A stretch of 64,000 bases of DNA from positions 930,001 through 994,000 of the forward strand of contig CAWCYG010000004.1 of the NCBI GenBank assembly GCA_963799815.1, written 5' to 3'. The stretch's first letter is position 1. The number at the start of each line of letters is the position of its first letter. The position numbers and the translations under genes were made by a program. The DNA comes from JBDTSW01 sp963799815. GTDB lineage: Bacteria; Actinomycetota; Thermoleophilia; Solirubrobacterales; 70-9. This document shows positions 8,011 through 15,569 of the stretch, piece after piece. The notes below the pieces were generated by a model. It had not been told where the DNA came from. It was given only the letters and a program-made list of their open reading frames with translations, and made no database searches.

Positions 8011-8384
8011 TGGGCCGAGTGCAAATCCGCTCGAAGCTCCTGAGCGGCGCCCAGGTACGTGTGCACAGGCTTGTGGTCCTGTGGCGCGTAGTAGTGCGCC
8101 ATCACCCTGATCACACTGCGCATCGCGCCCGGCACGTCGAGCTCGCGGGTGCAAAGGAGCGGCACCCCGTCGAGGCCGAGCTGCCGCGCAGCAACGGCCG
8201 GGAACTCCGCGTTCAGGTCGTCCGTGGTGGTGAAGAGACAGCTCACGAACTGCTGCGGGCTCAACTCGTTGCGGGTCATCAGCTCGCGCATCAGCTCCAG
8301 CGTTCGGTCGACGATCGCATCGACGTCGTTCGATTCGACCTTGACCGCTCCGCGCACCGCCCAAAGGCGCTCATCACCGCTCAT
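8007..8384 (-). CDS. aroH: Chorismate mutase, AroH type
   Basis: Rearranges chorismate to prephenate, the branch point to Phe and Tyr. The protein is 125 aa, the size of the trimeric Bacillus AroH family. Family positions recognised are AVRGAVKV at the start (active-site Arg), the NDVDAIVDRTLELM helix, the CLFTTTDDLNAEFPAVAARQLG segment, the VPLLCTRELDVPG strand, and a C-terminal HTYLGAAQELRADL. I take the ATG at 8384, 9 bases after GGAAGG, rather than 8393, which abuts the ribosome site. It overlaps the end of rluB by 11 bases. Confidence 0.93.
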   Translation of the reverse strand: MSGDERLWAVRGAVKVESNDVDAIVDRTLELMRELMTRNELSPQQFVSCLFTTTDDLNAEFPAVAARQLGLDGVPLLCTRELDVPGAMRSVIRVMAHYYAPQDHKPVHTYLGAAQELRADLHSAQ

Positions 8385-9075
8385 CGCTCGCATCCTTCCA
8401 GAGCCGCCTGATCTCGGGGGTACGAAGGCGCCGAGCCTTTCCCTCTCCCAGCTCCCCGAGGCTGAGCGAGCCGAACCGCACCCGTTGGAGCTCAACCACC
8501 TGATTGCCGACGGCCTCGACCATGCGACGGACCTGACGGTTGCGGCCCTCGTGCATCGTGATTTCGACGACGCGCGCTGAGGCTTTGCGAAGGCTCGTTG
8601 GCGCGGTCGGGCCGTCGTCGAGCTCGACACCGTGGCGCAAGCGGCGGAGCTGCTCGGGCGCCGGGGGACGACGCAGCCGGACGCGGTAGGTGCGCGGGAC
8701 CTCGTAGCGAGGATGGGTGAGGCGATCGGCCAGCTCGCCGTCGTTGGTCAGCAGGATGAGGCCAGTGGAGTCCGCGTCGAGGCGGCCGACGGGATAGAGG
8801 CGACGCGGTGAGTCGACGAGGTCCGTGACCGCGCGGCGCCGCCCCGGCTCCCGCGCCGTCGACACCACCCCGGCAGGCTTGTTCAACGCCCAGACCTCTC
8901 GTGGTTCCGGCTCGACCGGGTGGCCATCGACCTCGACGCTCGACTCAGCGTCAACGTCGCGGGCGGGGTCCGTGACCACCGCTCCCGCGATGCGGACGCG
9001 ACCCGCCCGGATGAGCTCCTCGGACGCACGGCGCGAGGCGACGCCTGAGTGAGCGAGGTACTTCGCAAGGCGCAT
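8374..9075 (-). CDS. rluB: Ribosomal large subunit pseudouridine synthase, RluB type
   Basis: Isomerises specific uridines in 23S rRNA. An N-terminal S4 RNA-binding domain (RLAKYLAHSGVASRRASEELI) is followed by the RsuA/RluB catalytic fold with YPVGRLDADSTGLILLTNDGELA, which includes the catalytic Asp, and HEGRNRQVRRM near the C-terminus. I start at the ATG at 9075, where the S4 domain begins; an in-frame start 8 codons upstream is possible. It follows scpB on the same strand after a 123 bp gap, as in many Gram-positive scpA-scpB-rluB runs. Confidence 0.95.
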   Translation of the reverse strand: MRLAKYLAHSGVASRRASEELIRAGRVRIAGAVVTDPARDVDAESSVEVDGHPVEPEPREVWALNKPAGVVSTAREPGRRRAVTDLVDSPRRLYPVGRLDADSTGLILLTNDGELADRLTHPRYEVPRTYRVRLRRPPAPEQLRRLRHGVELDDGPTAPTSLRKASARVVEITMHEGRNRQVRRMVEAVGNQVVELQRVRFGSLSLGELGEGKARRLRTPEIRRLWKDASDER

Positions 9076-9198
9076 GCTCGCGACGCTAGCTGCGGTCAAG
9101 CGCCGCTGCGGCGCGGCCGATACAGGTCGACGGCGGTTACCCGGGTGTGAGGCATGGGAGTTTTGCGGTGGCAGCCGCGGGCCGGACCAGCCGCGGGT

Positions 9199-9768
9199 CT
9201 ACTCGGCGCGCTGCTCGCCCGCCCTCAGCAACCGCTCGCGGAGCTCGCGCTCGTCGTCCGGGGTGGGATCGAAGCGCGATGCCTCTGGCAGCGCATCCAG
9301 GCCCGCGAGGCCGAAGAGTCGCTCGAAGAGCTCCGTCGTGCGGTAGACCACCGCGCCGAACTGCGAGCGGCCCGACTCCTCGATCAGGCCCCGCTCCGCC
9401 AGCGTCCCCGTCGCCGACTCGGAGTTGACGCCGCGAATGCGAGCGACCTCCGGGCGCGAGACCGGCTGCAGGTAGGCAACGATCGCGAGCGTCTCGGCCT
9501 GCGCCTGCGTCAGCGGCGGGGTCCGGGGCTTTGCGAGAAGCCGGCGAGCCGGCCCCTCGGCGATGGGATCCGCCGCGAGCGTGTGGCCACCCGCCACCGC
9601 GCGCAAGACGACCCCGCGCTCACCCTCGGCCAGGCTGGGACCGAGCGCGTCAAGGGCGCGGTCGACCTCAGCCTCCGTCACGTCGCAGGCCTCGGCCAGC
9701 TCGGCGGTGCTCACCGGCCCCGGTGAGAGGAAGAGCAGGGCCTCGATGATGCGTTCGAGGCTCGTCAC
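9199..9768 (-). CDS. scpB: Condensin accessory subunit ScpB
   Basis: Winged-helix partner of ScpA in the SMC-ScpAB chromosome condensation complex. The 189 aa protein has the N-terminal winged helix (IIEALLFLSPGPVSTAELAEA) and the second winged helix containing LTQAQAETLAIVAYLQPVSRPEVARIRGV, a family signature. It overlaps the scpA stop by 4 bases. Confidence 0.96.
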   Translation of the reverse strand: MTSLERIIEALLFLSPGPVSTAELAEACDVTEAEVDRALDALGPSLAEGERGVVLRAVAGGHTLAADPIAEGPARRLLAKPRTPPLTQAQAETLAIVAYLQPVSRPEVARIRGVNSESATGTLAERGLIEESGRSQFGAVVYRTTELFERLFGLAGLDALPEASRFDPTPDDERELRERLLRAGEQRAE

Positions 9769-10490
9769 AAAGCCTCCACCTCGATCGGTCCGAAGGTCTC
9801 CTTCTGGGTCCAGCTCGCCTCGCCCCGCTTGTGCATCTCGAGCAGCGCGAACAGGGTCACGGCCTGGGTCAGCCGGTCCTCGTCGGCGAAGACCTGATCG
9901 AAGTCGAACGTGCGTCGCCGTCCCAGGAGCTCTCGCAGCACCACGAGCCGGCGGTCCAGCGAGACGGTTGGGCGAATGTGGCTCGTGTCGGGCGCAGGCG
10001 GCGCTCGCAGGAGGTCGCCGAGGGCGACGGCGAGGCGGTCCGCTTCGTATGCCGGGCGAGCCGCGTCTAGCGAGACCCGGCGGAGCTCGGAAGGGAGCGG
10101 AGCGGCCCGGTAGAGGTAGCGACGGCCGGTCTCGAACAGCTCTCGCATCTGCGCCGCGGCGTTTCGGTAGCGGGCGTACTCGAGCATCCGGGCAAGCAGC
10201 TCGTCGGCCGCCTCCTCGGGGCCGATGGGGATGCCCTCCTCGTCCTCCGCCACAGGTAGGAGCAGGCGCGACTTCAATTCCAGCAAGGCCGCGATCAAGA
10301 CAAGGAACTCGGTCGCAGCCTCGAGGTCGAGCTCCCCACGCTCTGAGAGGTTCTCGACGTAGGCGACGACGATCTCGCCGAGCTCCACCTCGACCAGGCT
10401 CAATTCCTCGCGCAGGACGAGCGTCATCAGGAGGTCGAAGGGACCCGCGAACGCGTCGAGGTCGAGCTCGAGCTCGGCGGCTCTCATCAT
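9765..10490 (-). CDS. scpA: Condensin kleisin subunit ScpA
   Basis: Kleisin that bridges the SMC heads. The N-terminal FAGPFDLLMTLVLREELSLVEVEL and LVLIAALLELKSRLLLP are the strongest family blocks; the C-terminal winged helix ends at FGPIEVEAL. 241 aa. It heads the minus-strand run scpA-scpB-rluB-aroH-GNAT-hisC and starts 68 bp from the divergent FNT gene. Confidence 0.95.
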   Translation of the reverse strand: MMRAAELELDLDAFAGPFDLLMTLVLREELSLVEVELGEIVVAYVENLSERGELDLEAATEFLVLIAALLELKSRLLLPVAEDEEGIPIGPEEAADELLARMLEYARYRNAAAQMRELFETGRRYLYRAAPLPSELRRVSLDAARPAYEADRLAVALGDLLRAPPAPDTSHIRPTVSLDRRLVVLRELLGRRRTFDFDQVFADEDRLTQAVTLFALLEMHKRGEASWTQKETFGPIEVEAL

Positions 10491-10545
10491 CGGATGAGGT
10501 TAGAGCCGGGCGGGGACGGCAGCCCGGGAGCGTCCCCCAGCGCCC

Positions 10546-10551
10546 CTAGGG
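10546..10551 (+). promoter_or_regulatory. -10 box of a leaderless FNT transcript
   Basis: TAGGGT ends 7 bases before the GTG start at 10559, placing the predicted transcription start at or next to the start codon. No ribosome site precedes the GTG. No clear -35 box. Confidence 0.45.
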
Positions 10552-10558
10552 TGATCGC

Positions 10559-11356
10559 GTGGCTCCGGACCAGGACCCAGCGACGGCGGACCATCAGCAA
10601 ACCCGGGCGACGGCGCTCGACATCTACGAGCGCGTCTGCGACGACGCCCGCGACGAGATCTCTCGCCCCTGGTCGAGCCTCGCCTTCTCCGGGCTGTTCG
10701 CGGGGTTCACGATCGGGGCGGCGCCGGTTGCCTACGCCTTAGGCCTGAGCTCGCTGGGCAGCGCAAAAGGCGCGCTGCTGGTCGCCGCGCTCTTGTACCC
10801 GATCGGGTACGTGGCCGTGATCCTCGGCCGCGGATCCTTCTTCACCGAGAACACCCTCTATCCGGTCGTCCTTACGCTGCGGGAGTCGAGCGCCCTGCGG
10901 GGTACGGCGCGGCTCTGGGCGATTGTGTACGCGACGAACCAGGTAGGGGCACTGCTCTTCGCCCTGCTCATCATCGGGGCCGGCGTGCTTGTCCCGGCCG
11001 CCGAAACGGAGTTCGTTGACCTAGGCACCGGCGCGCTCGACAAGGATTTCGTCGATGTCTTCTTCGCCGGCGTCGTGACCGGATGGCTGCTGGCGCTCGT
11101 CGCCTGGCTCGTCGAGGCATCGGAGCACACGATCGGCCAGGTCGCGGCGATCTGGGCGCTCACGTTCCTCGTCGCCTTCGGCTCCTTCGACCACAGCATC
11201 GCAACGTCCGTGACTGGGCTTGGCGCTGTCATCGACGGCTCCGAGAGCGCTTTGGACTGGCTCGTGTGGCTGCTGCCCGCGACGCTGGGCAACATCGCCG
11301 GCGGCGTCGGCATCGTGAGCCTCATCAATTACGGGCAGGTGCGCAAGGAGGACTGA
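10559..11356 (+). CDS. Formate/nitrite transporter family channel
   Basis: 265 aa integral membrane protein with six predicted hydrophobic spans and the FNT arrangement of half-helices. An N-terminal cytoplasmic stretch of about 45 residues contains DEISRPWSSLAFSGLFAGFTIGAAP. Later blocks include GRGSFFTENTLYPVV and LPATLGNIAGGVG, the latter matching the conserved GN(I/L)xGG end of the family. It resembles the YfdC-like branch more than FocA or NirC. Substrate (formate, nitrite or another small anion) cannot be told. GTG start, probably leaderless. Confidence 0.85.
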   Translation: MAPDQDPATADHQQTRATALDIYERVCDDARDEISRPWSSLAFSGLFAGFTIGAAPVAYALGLSSLGSAKGALLVAALLYPIGYVAVILGRGSFFTENTLYPVVLTLRESSALRGTARLWAIVYATNQVGALLFALLIIGAGVLVPAAETEFVDLGTGALDKDFVDVFFAGVVTGWLLALVAWLVEASEHTIGQVAAIWALTFLVAFGSFDHSIATSVTGLGAVIDGSESALDWLVWLLPATLGNIAGGVGIVSLINYGQVRKED

Positions 11357-11382
11357 CGCGTGGCTGAAGCCCCGGGTGACGT

Positions 11383-12378
11383 CTAAGCCGGGCCGATGCC
11401 CATTCGCTCGCGCACCTGAGCGAGAGTCTGGGAGGCGATCGCGCGAGCCTTCTCGGCGCCGCCCGCCAGTATGCGCTCGAGCTCTGCCTCGTCGGCGCGG
11501 AGCTCGCCGTAGCGCTCGCGGACCGGGCTCAGATAGTCGACCACCGCGTCGGCGACAGCGCCCTTGAAGTCGCCATACCCGGAGCCGGCGAATTCGTCCT
11601 CCACGTCGCCGGGGTCGCCGCCACGGATGACGGCGAGGATGTCGATGAGGTTGGTGACGCCGGGCTTCTCGGGCGCCCGGCGCACCTCGGATCCCGAGTC
11701 GGTGACCGCGCTCTGGAGCTTCTTGCGGACGATCTCGGGGTCGTCGAGGACGAGCAGGGTGCCGGCCTCGGTGCCGCCGGTGGTCGACATCTTGGCGTCG
11801 GGCGCCTGCAGGTCCATGATCCGCGCCCCCACTTCGGGGATCCTGTGCGCGGGGATGACCAGGGTCTCGCCGAAGCGCTCGTTAAAGCGCCTTGCGATCT
11901 CGCGCATCAGCTCCACGTGCTGGCGCTGGTCGTCGCCCACGGGTACCTCGTTTGCCTTGTAGGCCAGGACGTCGGCGGCTTGGAGGACGGGATAGGTGAA
12001 GAGCCCGGCGGAAACGAACGCGCCCTGCGTGCTCTCGAGCAACTCGCGCTTGGCCTTCCACTGGTGCATGCGGTTGAGATCACCCCACGCCGTGACGGCG
12101 CCCAGAAGCCACGCGAGCTCGGTGTGCTCTTTTGCGTCGGACTGCCGAAAGAGGATGCATCGGGCCGGGTCGAGTCCAGCCGCGAGGAGGATTGCGGCGG
12201 TGTCGTGGACGTGCGAGCGCAGTTCGGCCGGATCGAAGTCGACCGTGATCGCGTGCAGGTCCACGATGCAATAGATCGCCTCACCGCGACTCTGCCCCTC
12301 GACGTACTGGCGGATGGCGCCGATGTAGTTGCCAAGGTGCTTACGCCCGGTGGGCTGGATGCCGGAGAAGATGCGCAC
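11383..12378 (-). CDS. trpS: Tryptophanyl-tRNA synthetase
   Basis: Charges tRNA-Trp. The class I nucleotide-binding signature is the HLGN of PTGRKHLGNYIGA (HIGH equivalent, residues 14-17); the second signature is AKMSTTGG (KMSKS equivalent). GDDQRQHVELMREIA is typical. The GTG at 12378 starts the protein at MRIFSGIQPTG, as in homologues; the 18 extra upstream codons from a TTG look non-coding. 331 aa. It is convergent with the FNT gene and divergent from the secreted protein at 12450. The leader peptide at 6190-6282 contains one Trp codon, so this enzyme also sets that attenuation signal. Confidence 0.97.
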   Translation of the reverse strand: MRIFSGIQPTGRKHLGNYIGAIRQYVEGQSRGEAIYCIVDLHAITVDFDPAELRSHVHDTAAILLAAGLDPARCILFRQSDAKEHTELAWLLGAVTAWGDLNRMHQWKAKRELLESTQGAFVSAGLFTYPVLQAADVLAYKANEVPVGDDQRQHVELMREIARRFNERFGETLVIPAHRIPEVGARIMDLQAPDAKMSTTGGTEAGTLLVLDDPEIVRKKLQSAVTDSGSEVRRAPEKPGVTNLIDILAVIRGGDPGDVEDEFAGSGYGDFKGAVADAVVDYLSPVRERYGELRADEAELERILAGGAEKARAIASQTLAQVRERMGIGPA

Positions 12379-12449
12379 GGCGGAGAATCTATCCCCGCGC
12401 GTCGTCCAAGCCGCTAAACACCTCTCGCGCAAGCGCCGATAACGGGGCC

Positions 12450-13595
12450 GTGAGGCGGGGTTTCGTTCTCTTGGCGGTCTGCTGCGCGGTTGTCGTGACC
12501 GCGCCCGGATCGCAGGCCGGGCCGTCGGAGGGACCGTCGGTGCGGACGTTCACCAGCGGCGACAACTCCGAGCTTCAGAAGACGATTCCGATCTCGCGTA
12601 AGCGCGGCACGAAGAGCCGCGTCGTCATGCGCCTGAAAGCGGAGCGGGTCGGCGACCTGCGCGCGGGCGATCGGCTCCTCTCGAGCGCCGAGGTCGAGGT
12701 GACCACGTGCCTGGACGCCCCGGAGCGGCCGGGGTACGAGGACTCCTGCGTCGGCCGCGTGTACCCGTATGACCCCCACGTGAGCGCGAAGATCATCCTC
12801 GGCAACAACCACGACTCGACCAAGGGCGAGATCCTGGCCTCACCGCGAGAGCTGGAGTGCTCTCAGCACCATCCGAACCGAAATCACCATTGCGTGCTCG
12901 TGATCCCGTGGAAGACCCACCGCCTGCAGGAGGGCTGCGACGGCTGCCACATCAACCTGGTGATGACCGCATGGAAGTCAAAGCAGGCGCGGGCCGGGCA
13001 TCAGCTCATCATCGGCGCCCACCAGAAGGACGATCCGATCGAGAGCGACAAGGGCAGGCTCAACCTGGTCCGCATTCGCCCCGGCGATACACCGGTTCCA
13101 GCCCCCAAGGCCGGTGACCGGGTCGGCGTGCGACTCCCCGTCGCCCGCGAGGGGAACAAGCCGAAGCAGGTCATCACCCGCTCCCTGCGCCTTACCGACC
13201 TGCGCGTGGGCGATGAGATCTGGGTCGACGGGCGCACGAGAACCAACATCTCAAGCGTCCCCTACAACGTCCACATCCAGGGCCGGGTTCATGCGGCTGG
13301 CAAGCGTCGCGCTACCAGCGGCAGCGGCATCGTCCGCTACGTCGCCCCGAACGCGGACCTCGCCGAGAACAACGGCTTCAACTGCACCAAGGGGCCATCG
13401 GCCCACCGCAACCCCTGTTTGAGACCCCGTGTGGGAGTGGTACGGATCAAGAAGGACGTCAACGAGCTCTTCATCAACATGTCGGTGAGCGCCCAGGCGA
13501 AGCCGAACGAGAACAACGAGAACTCCTGGCGCCGTGGCCACCGTGTGAAGGTCACGGAGAGCCACCTGCGGGCTTACCTGGTTCGAGGCTCCTAG
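12450..13595 (+). CDS. Secreted protein with two related domains, function unknown
   Basis: 381 aa with a Sec signal peptide (VLLAVCCAVVVTAPGSQAG, cleavage near residue 23). The mature part appears to be an internal duplication. Both halves have a strand pattern around L.....DLR(A/V)GD (residues about 68-76 and 248-256), later cysteine-bracketed loops, and a second strand block ending in (L/I)...NM.(S/T)A. Cys pairs in each half suggest extracellular disulfides. No catalytic motif recognised. GTG start, with no close neighbour in an operon: trpS is divergent and ku follows 113 bp downstream on the same strand. Confidence 0.7.
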   Translation: MRRGFVLLAVCCAVVVTAPGSQAGPSEGPSVRTFTSGDNSELQKTIPISRKRGTKSRVVMRLKAERVGDLRAGDRLLSSAEVEVTTCLDAPERPGYEDSCVGRVYPYDPHVSAKIILGNNHDSTKGEILASPRELECSQHHPNRNHHCVLVIPWKTHRLQEGCDGCHINLVMTAWKSKQARAGHQLIIGAHQKDDPIESDKGRLNLVRIRPGDTPVPAPKAGDRVGVRLPVAREGNKPKQVITRSLRLTDLRVGDEIWVDGRTRTNISSVPYNVHIQGRVHAAGKRRATSGSGIVRYVAPNADLAENNGFNCTKGPSAHRNPCLRPRVGVVRIKKDVNELFINMSVSAQAKPNENNENSWRRGHRVKVTESHLRAYLVRGS

Positions 13596-13708
13596 GCGCG
13601 ACCCCCGGCCTTTGGCGGCCGACACCCGATGACCAATGCGCCGCGCAAGATCGTGCCCGAGTGGGGGGCGGAACGAGGAACGGGCGCGGACATGGAAAAC
13701 TGAGGGGT

Positions 13709-14665
13709 ATGGCACGAGCGATTTGGAGTGGATCGATCTCTTTCGGGCTCTTGAACGTGCCCGTGAAGCTCTACAGCGCGGTCTCGCGGCGGCAGATCTC
13801 GTTCCGCGAGCTCCGCGAGTCGGATAAGTCCCGGGTCCGCCACAAGCGCGTGGCCGAGGCCGATGGCGAGGAGGTCTCCTACGACGAGATCGTTAAGGGC
13901 TACGAGCTCTCCTCCGAGCAGTACGTGGTCTTTTCCCGGGATGAGCTCGACGAGCTCAGCCCGAAGCGCACGAAGGCGATCGAGGTGGAGGAGTTCGTCG
14001 ACCTCGACGACATCGACCCCATCTACTTCGTTCAGCCCTACTACCTCGGCCCTGAGCCAGGTGCCGAGCGCGCGTACGGGCTGCTCACCAAGGCGATGGC
14101 GGACGAGCGCAAGGTCGCGGTAGCGCGCTTCGTCTTGCGCAACAAGGAGCATCTCGCAGCCCTGCGGCCGATGGGCGACGTGCTGACGCTGACGACGATG
14201 CGCTTCGCGGACGAGATCGTGCCTCCCGACGAGCTCGACGGCGTCGTGCCCGACGACTACGAGGCCCCCAAGAAGAAGGAGCTCGACATGGCGAAGCAGC
14301 TCGTCGGCTCGCTGACCTCCGACTTCAAGCCCGACCAGTTCCACGACGAGTACCGCGAGGAGCTGCTCGACCTGATCGAGCGCAAGGCCAAGGGCGAGGA
14401 TGTGGTCCAGCCCGTTTCCGACGAGCCCGCACCGACCAAGGCACCCGACCTGATGGCCGCGCTCGAGGAGAGCCTCGCCGCCGTGAAGGGCGAGCCGCTG
14501 GCCGCCGGCTCGGGCAAGTCTGAGAGCAAGTCCGGCTCCTCGAACGGACGCAAGAGCTCGTCGAAGTCGTCCTCGTCTTCGTCGAAGCGCAAGAGCTCCT
14601 CCTCCAAGGCCGGCTCGAAGTCGAAGAGCTCCTCATCGCGAAGCAAGGCAAAGGCCAAGAGCTAG
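13709..14665 (+). CDS. ku: Ku end-binding protein of non-homologous end joining
   Basis: Prokaryotic Ku: binds DNA double-strand breaks and recruits LigD. The start MARAIWSGSISFGLLNVPVKLYSA is the family N-terminus, at ATG 13709. The core contains the YFVQPYYLGPEPGAERAYGLLTKAM region and FADEIV. The last 70 or so residues are a low-complexity Ser/Lys/Arg tail, of the sort that extends DNA binding in actinobacterial Ku proteins. 318 aa. The ligD-pol gene follows immediately, with its conserved N-terminus encoded just after the ku stop. Confidence 0.96.
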   Translation: MARAIWSGSISFGLLNVPVKLYSAVSRRQISFRELRESDKSRVRHKRVAEADGEEVSYDEIVKGYELSSEQYVVFSRDELDELSPKRTKAIEVEEFVDLDDIDPIYFVQPYYLGPEPGAERAYGLLTKAMADERKVAVARFVLRNKEHLAALRPMGDVLTLTTMRFADEIVPPDELDGVVPDDYEAPKKKELDMAKQLVGSLTSDFKPDQFHDEYREELLDLIERKAKGEDVVQPVSDEPAPTKAPDLMAALEESLAAVKGEPLAAGSGKSESKSGSSNGRKSSSKSSSSSSKRKSSSSKAGSKSKSSSSRSKAKAKS

Positions 14666-14682
14666 AGGTCGGCGGGCGCAAG

Positions 14683-15555
14683 CTGGCGCTCACGAACCTC
14701 GACAAGGTGATCTGGCCAGAGGCCGGGTTCACCAAGGGCGAGGCGATCGACTACTACGCCCGCGTCGCCCCGGCGCTACTCCCCCACCTTTCCGGCCGCG
14801 CGCTGACACGAGTTCGGTTCCCGGACGGTATCGAGGGACAGCGCTTCTACGAGAAACGGGCTCCGTCGCACACCCCCGACTGGGTGCGGACGGCACCGAT
14901 CGTGATGGGCCGAGAGGGCGAGCTCTCCTTCATCGTCTGCGACGACCTCGCCACCCTGACCTGGCTCGCTCAGCTCGCGGCGTTCGAGCTGCATCCGTCG
15001 CTCTCGCTCGCGGACGACTTCGAGAATCCAACGGTCGTCGCCTTCGATCTCGATCCCGGGCCGCCTGCCGATGTCATCGACTGCTGCCGCGTCGCGCTCA
15101 GGCTTCGCAAGATGTTCGGGGGCCTGGGCCTCGAGTGCTTCCCGAAGACGTCCGGCTCAAAGGGCCTTCAGGTGTACCTGCCGCTCAACTCGAAGGCCGG
15201 CTTCGAGCGCACCAAGCCGTTTGCACACACGGTCGCGCAAACACTCGAGAAGGACGATCCCAAGCGCGTGATCTCGAAGATGAAGAAGGAGCTGCGCAAG
15301 GGCAAGGTCTTCGTCGACTGGAGCCAGAACGACAGGGCCAAGACCACGGTGGCCGTCTACTCGCTGCGAGCCCGCGAGCATCCGACGGCGTCAACGCCCC
15401 TGCGCTGGGAGGAGGTCGAGGCCGCGGCCGACGGCGGAACGGCCGACGACCTGCGCTTCGAGGCCCCCGACGTGTTGGCGCGCGTAAAGCAGCACGGTGA
15501 CCTGTTCGCGCCGGTGCTGGAGCTCGAGCAGGAGCTCCCCGACGGCGCCGGATAG
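14683..15555 (+). CDS. ligD: Stand-alone LigD polymerase/primase domain, non-standard start
   Basis: AEP-family polymerase that fills ends during NHEJ. Motifs are FDLDPGPP (catalytic Asp pair), SGSKGLQVYLPL, and DWSQND with the third acidic residue. No ligase or phosphoesterase domain is attached. The first ATG/GTG/TTG in frame is GTG 14707, which would cut into the conserved LTNLDKVIWP strand. Upstream codons back to a TGA at 14521 lie inside the ku tail frame and contain none of these starts. CTG 14683 would give MALTNLDKVIWPEAG, matching homologues. A -1 frameshift out of ku is an alternative. Confidence 0.88.
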   Translation: MALTNLDKVIWPEAGFTKGEAIDYYARVAPALLPHLSGRALTRVRFPDGIEGQRFYEKRAPSHTPDWVRTAPIVMGREGELSFIVCDDLATLTWLAQLAAFELHPSLSLADDFENPTVVAFDLDPGPPADVIDCCRVALRLRKMFGGLGLECFPKTSGSKGLQVYLPLNSKAGFERTKPFAHTVAQTLEKDDPKRVISKMKKELRKGKVFVDWSQNDRAKTTVAVYSLRAREHPTASTPLRWEEVEAAADGGTADDLRFEAPDVLARVKQHGDLFAPVLELEQELPDGAG

Positions 15556-15569
15556 AGGCCGCCGCGCGC

